The notes beneath the pieces were generated by a model, which had not been told where the DNA came from, did no database searches, and saw only the letters and a program-made list of their open reading frames with translations. Below, in pieces: positions 49,767 through 59,722 of a stretch of 64,000 nt of DNA. A program made the translations under genes and the position numbers. The DNA is from an uncultured Prevotellaceae bacterium (GTDB lineage Bacteria > Bacteroidota > Bacteroidia > Bacteroidales > Bacteroidaceae), in the NCBI GenBank assembly GCA_902774815.1, contig CACYJV010000037.1, positions 1 through 64,000 of the forward strand, given 5' to 3'. How positions within the stretch are numbered: position 1 is the first letter of the stretch; the number at the start of each line of letters is the position of its first letter.

Positions 49767-50033
49767 ATGAGTCGTTCACTTAAAAAGGGCCCGTATATCA
49801 ACGTATCGCTCGAGAAGAAAATTCTCGCTATGAACGAGAGCGGTAAGAAGACTGTCGTCAAGACATGGGCCAGAGCATCAATGATCTCACCCGATTTCGT
49901 GGGACACACTGTTGCAGTTCATAACGGAAACAAATTTATCCCTGTTTACATTACTGAGAATATGGTTGGCCACAAGCTGGGAGAGTTCTCACCGACACGT
50001 AAGTTCGGCGGCCATGCTGGTAACAAGAAATAA
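49767..50033 (+). CDS. rpsS: 30S ribosomal protein S19
   Basis: 88 residues. [18 protein letters not shown] start and [38 protein letters not shown] end are typical. Contacts S13 in the head of the small subunit; note that S13 is broken in this window. Confidence 0.97.
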   Translation: MSRSLKKGPYINVSLEKKILAMNESGKKTVVKTWARASMISPDFVGHTVAVHNGNKFIPVYITENMVGHKLGEFSPTRKFGGHAGNKK

Positions 50034-50069
50034 TCGGCAGGGTAAAACCATTTAAAACAAGAAGCAATA

Positions 50070-50474
50070 ATGGGAAAAAGAAAAAGACTCGCTGCTGAAG
50101 CAAGAAAAGCAGCACTTAGAACACAATATTTCGCCAAGCTGAATGGTGTTCCCTCTTCTCCTCGCAAAATGCGCTATGTCGTTGACATGGTACGCGGTAT
50201 GGAGGTGAACCGTGCTCTTGGTGTACTCCGCTTCTCGAAGAAGGCTGCTTCGGCAGACGTTGAGAAGTTGCTGCGTTCGGCTATTGCCAACTGGGAAGCC
50301 AAGAACGAACGCAAGGCAGAGGCCGGCGAACTCTACGTGAGCCGCGTCTTCGTCGACGAAGGTGTTACGATGAAGCGCATGCGCCCCGCTCCTCAGGGTC
50401 GCGGCTATCGCATCCGCAAGCGCTCTAACCACGTTACACTGTTTGTAGATACCAAAACTAATGACGAAAATTAA
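50070..50474 (+). CDS. rplV: 50S ribosomal protein L22
   Basis: 134 residues. [20 protein letters not shown] and the tunnel beta-hairpin ([20 protein letters not shown]) are clear. Slightly longer than the usual 110 because of a basic N-terminal stretch ([18 protein letters not shown]), common in Bacteroidota. Confidence 0.96.
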   Translation: MGKRKRLAAEARKAALRTQYFAKLNGVPSSPRKMRYVVDMVRGMEVNRALGVLRFSKKAASADVEKLLRSAIANWEAKNERKAEAGELYVSRVFVDEGVTMKRMRPAPQGRGYRIRKRSNHVTLFVDTKTNDEN

Positions 50475-50482
50475 TAAGTAGA

Positions 50483-51217
50483 ATGGGACAGAAAGTTAAT
50501 CCGATTAGCAACCGACTGGGTATTATCCGTGGTTGGGATTCAAATTGGTACGGTGGCAAGAACTTCGGTGACAACCTCGTTGAGGACATGAAGATCCGTA
50601 AGTATCTGAACGAACGCCTGGCTAAGGCAAGCGTTTCGAAGATTGTCATTGAGCGTACTCTGAAACTCGTCACCATCACTATTTGCACTGCCCGTCCGGG
50701 TATTGTCATTGGTAAAGGTGGTCAGGATGTTGACAAACTGAAGGAAGAGCTGAAGAAGCTTTATAAGAAAGACATTCAGATCAACATCTTCGAAGTGAAG
50801 AAACCTGAACTCGACGCAACAATTGTGGCTAATAACATCGCTCGCCAGGTGGAGGGTAAGATAGCTTACCGTCGTGCCATCAAGATGGCTATTCAGAACA
50901 CAATGCGCGCTGGAGCTGAAGGTATCAAAGTGCAGATTAGCGGTCGTCTGAATGGTGCAGAAATCGCACGCAGCGAAATGTTCAAGGAAGGACGTACTCC
51001 TCTCCACACATTCCGTGCTGATATCGACTACTGCCCGACAGAAGCCCTCACTAAGGTGGGTCTCCTTGGCATCAAGGTGTGGATTTGCCGCGGTGAAGTC
51101 TACGGAGAACGCGACCTCACACCTAACTTCTCGCAGGAGAAGCAGAACGGTGGCCGTCCTGGAGGCAATGGTGGTCGTAGACCCCGTAACGATCGTAAGA
51201 GAAACAATAACCGTTAA
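50483..51217 (+). CDS. rpsC: 30S ribosomal protein S3
   Basis: 244 residues. KH domain (about 40-110, [18 protein letters not shown]) and C-terminal domain ([31 protein letters not shown]). The tail is rich in G, R and N ([20 protein letters not shown]), as in other Bacteroidota. Part of the mRNA entry site. Confidence 0.97.
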   Translation: MGQKVNPISNRLGIIRGWDSNWYGGKNFGDNLVEDMKIRKYLNERLAKASVSKIVIERTLKLVTITICTARPGIVIGKGGQDVDKLKEELKKLYKKDIQINIFEVKKPELDATIVANNIARQVEGKIAYRRAIKMAIQNTMRAGAEGIKVQISGRLNGAEIARSEMFKEGRTPLHTFRADIDYCPTEALTKVGLLGIKVWICRGEVYGERDLTPNFSQEKQNGGRPGGNGGRRPRNDRKRNNNR

Positions 51218-51231
51218 AAGAAGAAGCTATC

Positions 51232-51660
51232 ATGTTACAGCCAAAAAGAGTAAAATATAGAAGACCTCAAGACGGACGTGGCAACAAAGGCAACGCCCAC
51301 AGAGGTACACAGCTGGCTTTCGGATCGTTCGGTATTAAGACGCTTGATGCCAAATGGATTGATAGCCGCCAGATTGAGGCCGCTCGTGTCGCTATCAACC
51401 GTTATATGAACCGTGAGGGTCAGGTATGGATCCGCATCTTCCCCGACAAACCTATCACCCGCAAGCCTGCCGACGTGCGTATGGGTAAGGGTAAAGGTGA
51501 TCCCGCAGGATGGGTGGCTCCCGTGACTCCCGGACGTATCCTCTTCGAAGTAGAAGGCGTTCCTTTCGACGTCGCTAAAGAGGCTCTCCGCCTCGGCGCC
51601 CAGAAACTGCCTGTAAAGACAAAGTTTGTTGTTAGACGTGATTACGATAAAAACGCTTAA
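51232..51660 (+). CDS. rplP: 50S ribosomal protein L16
   Basis: 142 residues. [20 protein letters not shown] start, [20 protein letters not shown] and [11 protein letters not shown] end. Full length; binds near the A site. Four bases separate its stop from rpmC. Confidence 0.97.
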   Translation: MLQPKRVKYRRPQDGRGNKGNAHRGTQLAFGSFGIKTLDAKWIDSRQIEAARVAINRYMNREGQVWIRIFPDKPITRKPADVRMGKGKGDPAGWVAPVTPGRILFEVEGVPFDVAKEALRLGAQKLPVKTKFVVRRDYDKNA

Positions 51661-51663
51661 GCT

Positions 51664-51858
51664 ATGAAGATTAAAGAAGTAAGAGAACTCGAGACAAAAG
51701 ATCTGCTCGAGAAAGTGGAGAACGCAGAGGCAAAGCTCCAGCAGTTGAAGCTTAACCATTCAATCGCTCCTCTCGAGAATCCATCACAGATTAAGGACGT
51801 TCGTCGTGACATCGCCCGTATGAAGACAGAACTTCGCCAGAGAGAACTTAATAAATAA
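51664..51858 (+). CDS. rpmC: 50S ribosomal protein L29
   Basis: 64 residues, two helices ([40 protein letters not shown]), as usual. Sits beside L23 at the tunnel exit. Two bases to rpsQ. Confidence 0.95.
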   Translation: MKIKEVRELETKDLLEKVENAEAKLQQLKLNHSIAPLENPSQIKDVRRDIARMKTELRQRELNK

Positions 51859-51860
51859 CA

Positions 51861-52127
51861 ATGGTCCAGATGGAAACAAGAAATTTAAGAAAAACAAGAC
51901 AGGGTGTCGTGATCAGCAACAAAATGGATAAAACCATTGTTATTGCCGCCAAGTTCAAGGAGAAGCACCCTATTTATGGTAAGTTTGTCCAGAAGACAAA
52001 AAAATACCATGCTCACGACGAGAAGAATGAGTGCAACATCGGCGATACCGTGCTCATCATGGAGACACGCCCCCTCTCGAAGACTAAGAGATGGCGTTTA
52101 GTACAAATCGTAGAAAAAGCTAAGTAA
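51861..52127 (+). CDS. rpsQ: 30S ribosomal protein S17
   Basis: 88 residues; ATG at 51870 would give the more usual start [20 protein letters not shown]. The OB-fold motif [20 protein letters not shown] and [19 protein letters not shown] are clear. Primary 16S rRNA binder. Confidence 0.96.
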   Translation: MVQMETRNLRKTRQGVVISNKMDKTIVIAAKFKEKHPIYGKFVQKTKKYHAHDEKNECNIGDTVLIMETRPLSKTKRWRLVQIVEKAK

Positions 52128-52130
52128 AGT

Positions 52131-52496
52131 ATGATACAAGCAGAATCAAGACTCACTGTATGTGATAACAGCGGCGCTCGCGAGGCTCTGTGCATCCGTG
52201 TCCTCGGTGGTACACGTCGTCGTTATGCAAGTGTTGGCGACGTCATCGTTGTTGCCATCAAGAATGCCATTCCCACGTCTGACGTGAAGAAGGGCACCGT
52301 ATCGAAGGCTTTGATCGTTCGTACAAAGAAGGAGATCCGCCGTGCCGACGGTTCTTATATCCGCTTCGACGACAATGCTTGTGTGCTTCTGAATAATGCA
52401 GGCGAATTGCGCGGCAGCCGTATCTTCGGCCCCGTGGCTCGTGAACTGCGTGCCGTCAACATGAAGGTTGTTTCACTGGCACCCGAGGTTCTTTAA
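52131..52496 (+). CDS. rplN: 50S ribosomal protein L14
   Basis: 121 residues, full length ([55 protein letters not shown]). At the subunit interface. First gene of the classic spc operon, here continuous with the S10 block. Confidence 0.97.
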   Translation: MIQAESRLTVCDNSGAREALCIRVLGGTRRRYASVGDVIVVAIKNAIPTSDVKKGTVSKALIVRTKKEIRRADGSYIRFDDNACVLLNNAGELRGSRIFGPVARELRAVNMKVVSLAPEVL

Positions 52497-52518
52497 TCAC
52501 TTAAAACGAAGTATAACA

Positions 52519-52836
52519 ATGAGTAAGTTACATATCAAGAAAAACGATACCGTCATTGTTCTTGCCGGCGTAGACAAGGGCAAAAAGGGAAAAGTGCTCA
52601 AGGTTTTGGTTGAAGAGAACCGTGCCATCGTTGAAGGCGTTAACATGGTTTCAAAGAGCACCAAGCCTTCTGCTCAGCACCCTCAGGGTGGCATCATCAA
52701 GCAGGAAGCGCCTATTCATATCTCGAATTTGAGCCTCGTCGACCCCAAGAGTGGCAAGCCTACTCGTATTGCTATCAAGCGCGAGGGTAAGAATGTGGTT
52801 CGTATCGCTAAAAAGTCAGGGGAGGAGATTAAGTAA
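52519..52836 (+). CDS. rplX: 50S ribosomal protein L24
   Basis: 105 residues from ATG 52519 ([20 protein letters not shown]); a longer frame to 52468 overlaps rplN and is not used. KOW motif at about 11-40 ([20 protein letters not shown]) and [20 protein letters not shown]. Starts 50S assembly. The stop overlaps the rplE start (TAATG). Confidence 0.96.
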   Translation: MSKLHIKKNDTVIVLAGVDKGKKGKVLKVLVEENRAIVEGVNMVSKSTKPSAQHPQGGIIKQEAPIHISNLSLVDPKSGKPTRIAIKREGKNVVRIAKKSGEEIK

Positions 52837-53390
52837 TGAATACAGCACAGTTAAAGAAAGTTTATAAGGAGCAGATTGCTCCTGAGCTTCAGAAGCAGTT
52901 CAACTACTCTTCTGCAATGCAGGTTCCTGTACTGAAGAAAATCGTCATCAACCAAGGTCTTGGCGATGCAACACAAGATAAGAAGATTATCGACGTGGCT
53001 ATCAATGAGATTACGGCTATTGCCGGTCAGAAGGCTGTGACGACCTATTCGAAGAAGGACATCGCTAACTTCAAGCTGCGTAAGAAGATGCCTATCGGCG
53101 TCATGGTCACACTGCGCCGCGAGCGTATGTATGAGTTCCTCGAGAAGCTCGTGCGTATCGCCCTGCCTCGTATCCGCGACTTTAAGGGTATTGAGAGCAA
53201 GTTTGATGGACGTGGCAACTACACACTCGGTGTGCAGGAGCAGATTATCTTCCCTGAGATCAACATCGACCAGATCGACCGCATCCAGGGTATGAACATC
53301 ACCTTCGTGACAACAGCCAAGACCGATGAGGAGGGCTATGCTCTGCTCAAGGCATTCGGACTTCCATTCAAGAACGCTAAAAACGATTAA
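52836..53390 (+). CDS. rplE: 50S ribosomal protein L5
   Basis: 184 residues, full length ([60 protein letters not shown]). Binds 5S rRNA and contacts S13 across the interface. Confidence 0.97.
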   Translation: MNTAQLKKVYKEQIAPELQKQFNYSSAMQVPVLKKIVINQGLGDATQDKKIIDVAINEITAIAGQKAVTTYSKKDIANFKLRKKMPIGVMVTLRRERMYEFLEKLVRIALPRIRDFKGIESKFDGRGNYTLGVQEQIIFPEINIDQIDRIQGMNITFVTTAKTDEEGYALLKAFGLPFKNAKND

Positions 53391-53395
53391 GAGAT

Positions 53396-53698
53396 ATGGC
53401 AAAAGAATCAATGAAAGCTCGCGAGGTGAAGCGTGCAAAGCTCGTTGCCCGTTACGCTGAAAAGCGCGCAGCCCTGAAGAAGATTATCGCAACATCTGAG
53501 GATCCCGCTGAAGCATACGAGGCAGCTCGCAAGCTCCAGGCTATTCCGAAGAATGCCAACCCCATCCGCCTGCACAACCGCTGCAAGATCACTGGTCGTC
53601 CGAAAGGATACATCCGCCAGTTCGGTCTGTCGCGTATTCAGTTCCGCGAGATGGCATCGGCAGGTCTCATTCCTGGTGTGAAGAAGGCTAGCTGGTAA
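53396..53698 (+). CDS. rpsN: 30S ribosomal protein S14 (zinc-free type)
   Basis: 100 residues, the long form without zinc ligands: only one cysteine in [20 protein letters not shown] where the short form has two CxxC pairs. C-terminus [17 protein letters not shown] is typical. A 76-base gap to rpsH follows, with a small hairpin TCGGG/CCCGA. Confidence 0.96.
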   Translation: MAKESMKAREVKRAKLVARYAEKRAALKKIIATSEDPAEAYEAARKLQAIPKNANPIRLHNRCKITGRPKGYIRQFGLSRIQFREMASAGLIPGVKKASW

Positions 53699-53774
53699 AC
53701 GATCGTAGCAGAAGACATTCTTTTATTTTTTAATATTGTCGGGGTAGGCCCGATTAATTAAACATTATTTATTT

Positions 53775-54170
53775 ATGACAGATCCAATAGCAGATTATCT
53801 GACAAGACTCAGAAACGCCATTATGGCACATCATCGTGTCGTAGAGGTGCCTGCGTCGAACTTGAAGAAGGAAATCACCAAGATCCTCTTCGAGAAGGGT
53901 TACATTCTGAACTACAAGTTTGTTGAGGATGGCCCTCAGGGAACTATCAAGGTTGCCTTGAAGTATGACCCTGCAACCCGCAACAGCGCTATCAAGTGCC
54001 TGAAGCGAGTTTCCACACCAGGTCTTCGCAAGTACACTGGTTACAAAGACATGCCGAGAGTTATTAACGGACTGGGTATCGCTATCATATCCACGTCTAA
54101 GGGTGTAATGACTAACAAAGAGGCTGCCGAGCAGAAGATCGGTGGCGAGGTTCTTTGCTACGTTTATTAA
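53775..54170 (+). CDS. rpsH: 30S ribosomal protein S8
   Basis: 131 residues, full length (TDPIADYLTRLRNAIMAHHR; C-terminal GLGIAIISTSKGVMTNKEA). In E. coli S8 represses the spc operon by binding near the rplE start; no such site was looked for here beyond a small hairpin in the leader. Confidence 0.97.
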   Translation: MTDPIADYLTRLRNAIMAHHRVVEVPASNLKKEITKILFEKGYILNYKFVEDGPQGTIKVALKYDPATRNSAIKCLKRVSTPGLRKYTGYKDMPRVINGLGIAIISTSKGVMTNKEAAEQKIGGEVLCYVY

Positions 54171-54184
54171 TTGGAGGATTGAAT

Positions 54185-54754
54185 ATGTCAAGAATAGGAA
54201 AATTGCCAATTAGCATCCCCGCAGGTGTCACTGTCAGCCAGGACAACAATGGCGTTGTGACAGTAAAAGGTCCCAAAGGCGAACTCCAGCAGAAGGTAGA
54301 TCCCTCTATCGATATGAAGATTGAAGATGGTCACATCACTTTCGCAATCAAGGAAGATAGTCCCGTGAACCTCAAACAGAAGCAGGCTTTCCATGGTCTG
54401 TACCGTGCTCTTATCAACAATATGGTTGTAGGCGTGAGCGAGGGTTACAAGAAGGAAATGGAGCTTGTCGGTGTCGGTTATCGCGTATCTAATCAGGGCA
54501 ACATCATCGAGTTCTCGCTTGGATACACTCACCCCATTTTCATTCAGCTTCCCCAGGAGGTGAAGGTTGAAACCAAGATGGAGCGTAACCAGAACCCCCA
54601 GATCATCCTCGAGAGCTGCGACAAGCAGTTGCTCGGTCTCATTTGTGCTAAGATTCGTTCTTTCCGTATGCCTGAGCCTTATAAGGGAAAGGGTATCTTG
54701 TTCAAGGGCGAGGTTATCCGTCGTAAGTCGGGTAAGTCGGCCGCTGCTAAATAA
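54185..54754 (+). CDS. rplF: 50S ribosomal protein L6
   Basis: 189 residues from ATG 54185 (SRIGKLPISIPAGVTVSQDN); the longer frame to 54155 overlaps rpsH and is not used. The end, MPEPYKGKGILFKGEVIRRK, is the L6 signature near the sarcin-ricin loop. Confidence 0.97.
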   Translation: MSRIGKLPISIPAGVTVSQDNNGVVTVKGPKGELQQKVDPSIDMKIEDGHITFAIKEDSPVNLKQKQAFHGLYRALINNMVVGVSEGYKKEMELVGVGYRVSNQGNIIEFSLGYTHPIFIQLPQEVKVETKMERNQNPQIILESCDKQLLGLICAKIRSFRMPEPYKGKGILFKGEVIRRKSGKSAAAK

Positions 54755-54791
54755 TAATTAGAAGGAGTAATAACTATTAACGATTATTATT

Positions 54792-55136
54792 ATGACAACA
54801 AAGAAAGTTGAAAGACGAATCAAGATAAAGTACAGAATTCGTAAGAGCGTTAACGGAACCGCCGAGCGTCCCCGCCTGAGTGTCTTCCGTAGCAATAAGC
54901 AGATTTATGCTCAAGTTATTAACGATTTGACAGGCAAGACCCTCGCTTCTGCATCGTCACTCGGTCTCGAGAAGATGCCTAAGAAGGAACAGGCTGCCAA
55001 GGTTGGTGAGCTCGTTGCTGAGAAGGCACAGGCTGCAGGCGTGTCTGCAGTGGTGTTCGACCGCAATGGCTATCTCTATCATGGCCGTGTAAAGGAACTT
55101 GCTGATGGTGCTCGTAAGGGTGGTCTTAAATTTTAA
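54792..55136 (+). CDS. rplR: 50S ribosomal protein L18
   Basis: 114 residues ([60 protein letters not shown]). Binds 5S rRNA with L5. Full length. Confidence 0.96.
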   Translation: MTTKKVERRIKIKYRIRKSVNGTAERPRLSVFRSNKQIYAQVINDLTGKTLASASSLGLEKMPKKEQAAKVGELVAEKAQAAGVSAVVFDRNGYLYHGRVKELADGARKGGLKF

Positions 55137-55142
55137 ACGATT

Positions 55143-55655
55143 ATGGCAATGAATAAAGTAAAAATTAATAGTGACGTTGAGTTAAAAGACCGTCTGGTAG
55201 CCATCAACCGTGTTACGAAAGTAACTAAGGGTGGACGTACCTTCACATTCGCTGCTATCGTCGTTGTTGGTGACGGCAAGGGCGTTATCGGCTGGGGTCT
55301 TGGAAAGGCCGGTGAAGTGACTGCTGCCATCGCTAAAGGCGTGGAGTCAGCTAAGAAGAACCTCGTCAAGGTTCCCGTTCTCAAGGGCACCATTCCTCAT
55401 GAGATTGAGTATTCCTTCGGTGGCGCTCAGGTTCTCCTCAAGCCCGCAGCCCATGGTACTGGTCTGAAGGCCGGTGGTGCTATGCGTGCCGTATTGGAGA
55501 GCGTAGGTATCACCGACGTGATTGCAAAGTCAAAGGGCTCTTCTAACCCTCACAACCTTGTGAAGGCCACGATTGGCGCCCTTGACCAAGTTCGCGACGC
55601 TTACACCGTTGCTTCGCAGCGTGGTATCACTTTGAATAAGGTATTTAACGGATAA
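55143..55655 (+). CDS. rpsE: 30S ribosomal protein S5
   Basis: 170 residues ([59 protein letters not shown]). ATG at 55149 is an alternative start. Sets decoding accuracy and mRNA entry. Full length. Confidence 0.97.
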   Translation: MAMNKVKINSDVELKDRLVAINRVTKVTKGGRTFTFAAIVVVGDGKGVIGWGLGKAGEVTAAIAKGVESAKKNLVKVPVLKGTIPHEIEYSFGGAQVLLKPAAHGTGLKAGGAMRAVLESVGITDVIAKSKGSSNPHNLVKATIGALDQVRDAYTVASQRGITLNKVFNG

Positions 55656-55669
55656 AGGAGATAAACACT

Positions 55670-55846
55670 ATGGCAACTATCAAAATCAAGCAGATTAAGA
55701 GTAAAATCGGTTATCCCGTAGATCAGAAGCGCACACTCCAGGCCCTCGGTCTTCGCAAGATTTCCCAGGTTGTAGAGGTGGAGGACACTCCTAGCGTCCG
55801 TGGTATGATCCGCAAAGTTCATCATCTGGTAACCGTTGTTGAGTAA
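55670..55846 (+). CDS. rpmD: 50S ribosomal protein L30
   Basis: A 58-residue gene between rpsE and rplO, in the normal place. Starts [20 protein letters not shown], with [20 protein letters not shown] and the end [14 protein letters not shown], all typical of L30. Preceded by a purine-rich AAAGGAG-like stretch 9 bases before the ATG, one of the few good Shine-Dalgarno matches here. Confidence 0.95.
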   Translation: MATIKIKQIKSKIGYPVDQKRTLQALGLRKISQVVEVEDTPSVRGMIRKVHHLVTVVE

Positions 55847-55888
55847 TTTACGAATTAACAGAATACGTAATCTTAAAAAGGAACAATC

Positions 55889-56335
55889 ATGAAATTAAAT
55901 AGTTTGAAACCTGCAGCAGGCTCTACCCATTCACGTCGTCGTATCGGTCGTGGACCAGGTTCTGGTCTTGGTGGTACTTCTACCCGTGGTCACAAGGGTG
56001 CAAAGGCTCGCTCTGGTTATAAGAAGAAGATTGGATTCGAAGGTGGCCAGATGCCGCTGCAGCGCCGTGTTCCGAAGTCTGGTTTCAAGAACATCAACCA
56101 CAAGGAGTACTTCGCTGTAAACCTTTCTACTCTGCAGGCTCTTGCAGAGGAGAAGAACCTCACTAAGATTGGCATTGCCGAGCTGAAGGCTGCCGGCCTG
56201 ACCAATGGCAAGGAACTTGTGAAGATTCTTGGCAACGGCGAACTCAAGGCTAAACTGGAAGTCGAGGCTAATGCTTTCTCTAAGACTGCTGAAGAAGCTA
56301 TCAAGGCAGTAGGTGGTAACACAACTATTATCTAA
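55889..56335 (+). CDS. rplO: 50S ribosomal protein L15
   Basis: 148 residues (LNSLKPAAGSTHSRRRIGRG; GSGLGGTSTRGHKGAKARSG; PKSGFKNINHKEYFAVNLST). Full length, followed five bases later by secY. Confidence 0.97.
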   Translation: MKLNSLKPAAGSTHSRRRIGRGPGSGLGGTSTRGHKGAKARSGYKKKIGFEGGQMPLQRRVPKSGFKNINHKEYFAVNLSTLQALAEEKNLTKIGIAELKAAGLTNGKELVKILGNGELKAKLEVEANAFSKTAEEAIKAVGGNTTII

Positions 56336-56340
56336 GAAAA

Positions 56341-57678
56341 ATGAAGAAGTTAATAGAGTACCTGAAGAACTGTTGGAAGGTTGAGGATTTGCGTCAGCGA
56401 CTCCTCATCACCCTTCTGTTTACGGCTATCTACCGTTTCGGATCCTTCGTTGTGCTGCCTGGCATCAACCCCGGTAGCTTGAGCAACCTGCATTCGCAGA
56501 CAGAGGGTGGACTGATGTCGCTCCTTGACATGTTCTCCGGAGGTGCATTCTCCAATGCGTCAATCTTCGCGCTTGGTATTATGCCGTACATCTCAGCTTC
56601 TATCGTCATGCAGCTCCTTGCCGTAGCTGTGCCTTATTTCCAGAAGATGCAGCGTGAAGGTGAGAGCGGCCGTAAGAAGATCAATATGTATACACGTTAT
56701 CTGACCGTGGCTATTTTGATTTTCCAGGCTCCTTCTTACCTGCTCAATCTGAAGATGCAGGCCAGCCAGGCTCTTGCAACAGGTATTTCTTGGCAGGTGT
56801 TCATCATTCCTGCCACCATCATCCTTGCTGCAGGTAGCATGTTCATCCTTTGGTTGGGTGAGCGCATTACCGATAGAGGTGTTGGAAATGGTATCTCGCT
56901 GATCATTATGATTGGTATCATCGCACGTCTTCCGCAGGCGTTCATTCAGGAACTTTCGTCTCGTTTGCAGGCAATTTCCGGTGGTGGTATCATCATGTTC
57001 ATTGCTGAGCTGCTGATTCTCTACGCTGTGATTTGTGCTGCAATTCTTCTCACTCAAGGTGTGCGCAAGGTGCCTGTGCAGTATGCAAAGCGTCTTGTTG
57101 GCAACAAGCAGTATGGCGGTGCACGTCAGTACATCCCCTTGAAGCTTTTCGCTGCTAACGTGATGCCTATCATCTTCGCCCAGGCTCTGATGTTCATCCC
57201 TCTGGCATTCGTCCGCTATCAGTCGGAGAATGCAAGTTGGGTTGTTCGCTCGCTTCTTGATAACCGTAGCCTGCTGTATAACATCATCTATGTGATCCTC
57301 ATCATCTTGTTCACATATTTCTATACAGCTATCACGCTGAATCCTACTCAGATGGCTGAAGACATGAAGCGCAACAACGGCTTCATCCCTGGCATTAAGC
57401 CGGGTAAGGATACGGCCGACTATATCGATACGATTATGTCACGTATCACCCTTCCGGGTTCGCTGTTTATCGCCTTCATTGCTATCATGCCAGCTCTGGC
57501 CGGACTTCTCAACGTGCAACAGGCATTTGCTCAGTTCTTTGGTGGAACGTCGCTGCTGATTCTTGTCGGTGTTGTCATCGATACCCTGCAGCAGATTGAG
57601 AGCCACCTGATGATGCGCCACTACGATGGTCTGCTCAACTCGGGCCATACTCGCAACAGCGGAGTGTCAGCATACTAG
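56341..57678 (+). CDS. secY: Protein translocase subunit SecY
   Basis: 445 residues, ten membrane segments, central channel of the Sec system in the inner membrane. Seen: start WKVEDLRQRLLITLLFTAIY, plug region ISLLDMFSGGAFSNASIFAL, TM5-TM6 ERITDRGVGNGISLIIMIG, and RNNGFIPGIKPGKDTADYI. Full length and in the normal spc place. Confidence 0.98.
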   Translation: MKKLIEYLKNCWKVEDLRQRLLITLLFTAIYRFGSFVVLPGINPGSLSNLHSQTEGGLMSLLDMFSGGAFSNASIFALGIMPYISASIVMQLLAVAVPYFQKMQREGESGRKKINMYTRYLTVAILIFQAPSYLLNLKMQASQALATGISWQVFIIPATIILAAGSMFILWLGERITDRGVGNGISLIIMIGIIARLPQAFIQELSSRLQAISGGGIIMFIAELLILYAVICAAILLTQGVRKVPVQYAKRLVGNKQYGGARQYIPLKLFAANVMPIIFAQALMFIPLAFVRYQSENASWVVRSLLDNRSLLYNIIYVILIILFTYFYTAITLNPTQMAEDMKRNNGFIPGIKPGKDTADYIDTIMSRITLPGSLFIAFIAIMPALAGLLNVQQAFAQFFGGTSLLILVGVVIDTLQQIESHLMMRHYDGLLNSGHTRNSGVSAY

Positions 57679-57693
57679 AGCTGATCATACGGG

Positions 57694-58497
57694 ATGAAGA
57701 TTTTCCTGAAGACCGAAGACGAAATCGAGCTGATGAGGCGTGCGAACCAACTTGTTGGTGAGACGCTCGCTGAGTTGGCAAAGAATATCAAACCAGGTGT
57801 AACGACCCTCCAATTGGATCGAATAGCCGAGGAGTTCATTTGCGACCACGGAGCCATTCCGACGTTTAAGAACTTCCCCAATCCATTTGGAGGGCCATTC
57901 CCCGCCAGCATCTGTACATCAGTTAATGATGTCGTCGTGCATGGAATACCAAGTGCGAAAACCGTTCTTCGCGACGGTGACATCATTTCAGTTGATTGTG
58001 GTACGCTACTCGATGGCTATAACGGCGATTCGTGTTATACGTTTGCTGTTGGCGAGGTAAGTGCCGATGTTCAGCAGTTGCTCAAAACGACGAAAGAGTC
58101 GCTCTACAAGGGCATTGAGCAAGCTGTTGCCGGCCATCACCTGGGTGATATTGGTTCAGCAGTACAAGACCATTGCGAAGCTCAGGGTTACGGTGTGGTT
58201 CGAGAGGTCACTGGTCATGGCATTGGCAGAGAAATGCACGAAGATCCTCCTGTGCCCAACTATGGTCGCCGTGGCAACGGTGTCTTGTTGGAAGCAGGTA
58301 TGTGCATTGCCATTGAACCTATGATTACGCTTGGCAACAGACGTATCTATCTCTCGCCCGACCGTTGGACTATTCGGACGGTCGACGGAAAGCCGGCAGC
58401 TCATTATGAGCACACGATTGCAATCCGCCATGGTGCTGCTGAGATTTTGTCGTCGTTCGATGGAATAGAGGAAGTTCTTTCCCAAGGAATACATTAG
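57694..58497 (+). CDS. map: Methionine aminopeptidase type I
   Basis: 267 residues. Metal ligands D101 and D112 (SVDCGTLLDGYNGD), H175 (VTGHGIGREMHEDP), E208 (IAIEPM) and E239 (HYEHTI). Removes the initiator methionine. Standard position after secY in this phylum. Confidence 0.97.
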   Translation: MKIFLKTEDEIELMRRANQLVGETLAELAKNIKPGVTTLQLDRIAEEFICDHGAIPTFKNFPNPFGGPFPASICTSVNDVVVHGIPSAKTVLRDGDIISVDCGTLLDGYNGDSCYTFAVGEVSADVQQLLKTTKESLYKGIEQAVAGHHLGDIGSAVQDHCEAQGYGVVREVTGHGIGREMHEDPPVPNYGRRGNGVLLEAGMCIAIEPMITLGNRRIYLSPDRWTIRTVDGKPAAHYEHTIAIRHGAAEILSSFDGIEEVLSQGIH

Positions 58498-58539
58498 TCT
58501 ACATCCCACAATTTTATCAAGGAGAATAAATAAACAGTT

Positions 58540-58758
58540 ATGGCAAAACAATCCGCTATCGAGCAAGACGGCACCATCTTAGAGTCGTTGTCGAATGCAA
58601 TGTTCCGTGTTGAGTTGGAGAATGGCGTTCAGATTATCGCTCACATCTCTGGCAAGATGCGTATGCACTACATTAAGATACTGCCTGGCGACAAGGTGAA
58701 GGTCGAGATGAGTCCTTACGATTTGACCAAAGGCAGAATAGTGTTTCGATACAAATAA
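58540..58758 (+). CDS. infA: Translation initiation factor IF-1
   Basis: 72 residues, an OB-fold ([53 protein letters not shown]). Blocks the A site during initiation. Full length. Confidence 0.97.
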   Translation: MAKQSAIEQDGTILESLSNAMFRVELENGVQIIAHISGKMRMHYIKILPGDKVKVEMSPYDLTKGRIVFRYK

Positions 58759-58770
58759 TTTTTTAGAGAT

Positions 58771-58887
58771 ATGAAGACAAGAGCATCATTAAAGAAGCGC
58801 ACACCCGACTGCAAGATCGTACGTCGCAAGGGTCGCCTGTTTGTTATCAACAAGAAGAACCCGAAGTACAAGCAGCGTCAGGGTTAA
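58771..58887 (+). CDS. rpmJ: 50S ribosomal protein L36 (zinc-free type)
   Basis: A 38-residue gene. [20 protein letters not shown] and the end NPKYKQRQG are typical of L36. Only one cysteine remains; the other zinc ligands of the C+ form are replaced, as in S14 here. Confidence 0.95.
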   Translation: MKTRASLKKRTPDCKIVRRKGRLFVINKKNPKYKQRQG

Positions 58888-58913
58888 TGTTAAATAAGCA
58901 TAAAAAGGTCGGT

Positions 58914-58938
58914 TTTAGAAAAATAATGTGTACCTTTG
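58914..58938 (+). promoter_or_regulatory. Internal promoter before rpsM
   Basis: -7 TACCTTTG (58931-58938), preceded by TTTTAGAAAAATAATGTG, which is close to the sequence before the rplC promoter. No good TTG box. The alpha operon can thus be transcribed on its own. Confidence 0.72.
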
Positions 58939-58996
58939 CATGCTTTTTAGCAAAACTAGTTTTTTAGTATTATTATTTTATCAATTTTCATTACAA

Positions 58997-59259
58997 ATGG
59001 CAATAAGAATTGTTGGAGTAGATTTGCCCCAGAATAAGCGTGGCGAAATCGCATTGACCTATATCTATGGTATCGGTCGAAGTAGTTCAGCCGCAGTGAG
59101 ATCCAGATGAATATCAAGCGACTGATGGATATTGGTTGCTATCGTGGTGTGCGTCATCGCCACGGTCTTCCCGTTCGCGGTCAGAGCACTAAGAACAATG
59201 CCCGTACTCGTAAGGGTAAGAAGAAGACTGTTGCTAACAAGAAGAAGGCCACGAAGTAA
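58997..59259 (+). pseudogene. rpsM: 30S ribosomal protein S13 with internal deletion and frameshift
   Basis: The 5' part (58997-59110) codes [20 protein letters not shown] and [11 protein letters not shown], normal for S13, then AAVRSR and a stop. The 3' part, from 59107 to 59259, codes [20 protein letters not shown] and the basic tail in another frame; its ATG overlaps the TGA stop (ATGA). The DNA at the joint, CGCAGTGAGATCCAG, would read RSEIQ in the frame of the 3' part. Compared with S13 of about 126 residues, roughly 39 codons (helix-two-turn-helix part) are missing and the frame is shifted. Either a real deletion in a strain with another source of S13, an assembly or sequencing fault, or two small coupled peptides (37 and 50 residues). 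Confidence 0.85.
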
Positions 59260-59299
59260 TTTTAAGGTTTAACGTCAAGTAAGATTAAAGTTTAAAGTC

Positions 59300-59689
59300 A
59301 TGGCAAAAAAACAAGCAACATCTAAGAAAAGAAATGTCAGAGTTGACGCCATTGGTCAGCTTCATGTTCACAGTTCTTTCAATAATATCATTGTATCTTT
59401 GGCCAACAGCGAGGGTCAGGTGATTTCCTGGTCGTCAGCTGGTAAGATGGGTTTCCGTGGTTCGAAGAAGAACACTCCTTATGCTGCCCAGATGGCCGCT
59501 GAGGATTGCGCCAAGGTAGCCTACGATCTTGGCCTGCGCAAGGTGAAGGCATATGTTAAGGGTCCCGGTAATGGACGTGAGTCCGCTATCCGTGGCGTGC
59601 ATGGTGTCGGTATCGAGGTCATTGAGATTGTTGACGTCACTCCGCTGCCTCATAATGGCTGCCGTCCCCCGAAGCGTCGTAAGGTATAA
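59300..59689 (+). CDS. rpsK: 30S ribosomal protein S11
   Basis: 129 residues ([60 protein letters not shown] is close to the end). Full length, platform of the small subunit. Confidence 0.97.
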   Translation: MAKKQATSKKRNVRVDAIGQLHVHSSFNNIIVSLANSEGQVISWSSAGKMGFRGSKKNTPYAAQMAAEDCAKVAYDLGLRKVKAYVKGPGNGRESAIRGVHGVGIEVIEIVDVTPLPHNGCRPPKRRKV

Positions 59690-59722
59690 TCATTATTTTT
59701 CAGAAGACAATTATTTAGTATT

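Noticed and set aside
59107-59259. Second piece of rpsM as an independent small gene
   Set aside because: Its residues are the known C-terminus of S13; the ATG matches an internal methionine position of the S13 family.
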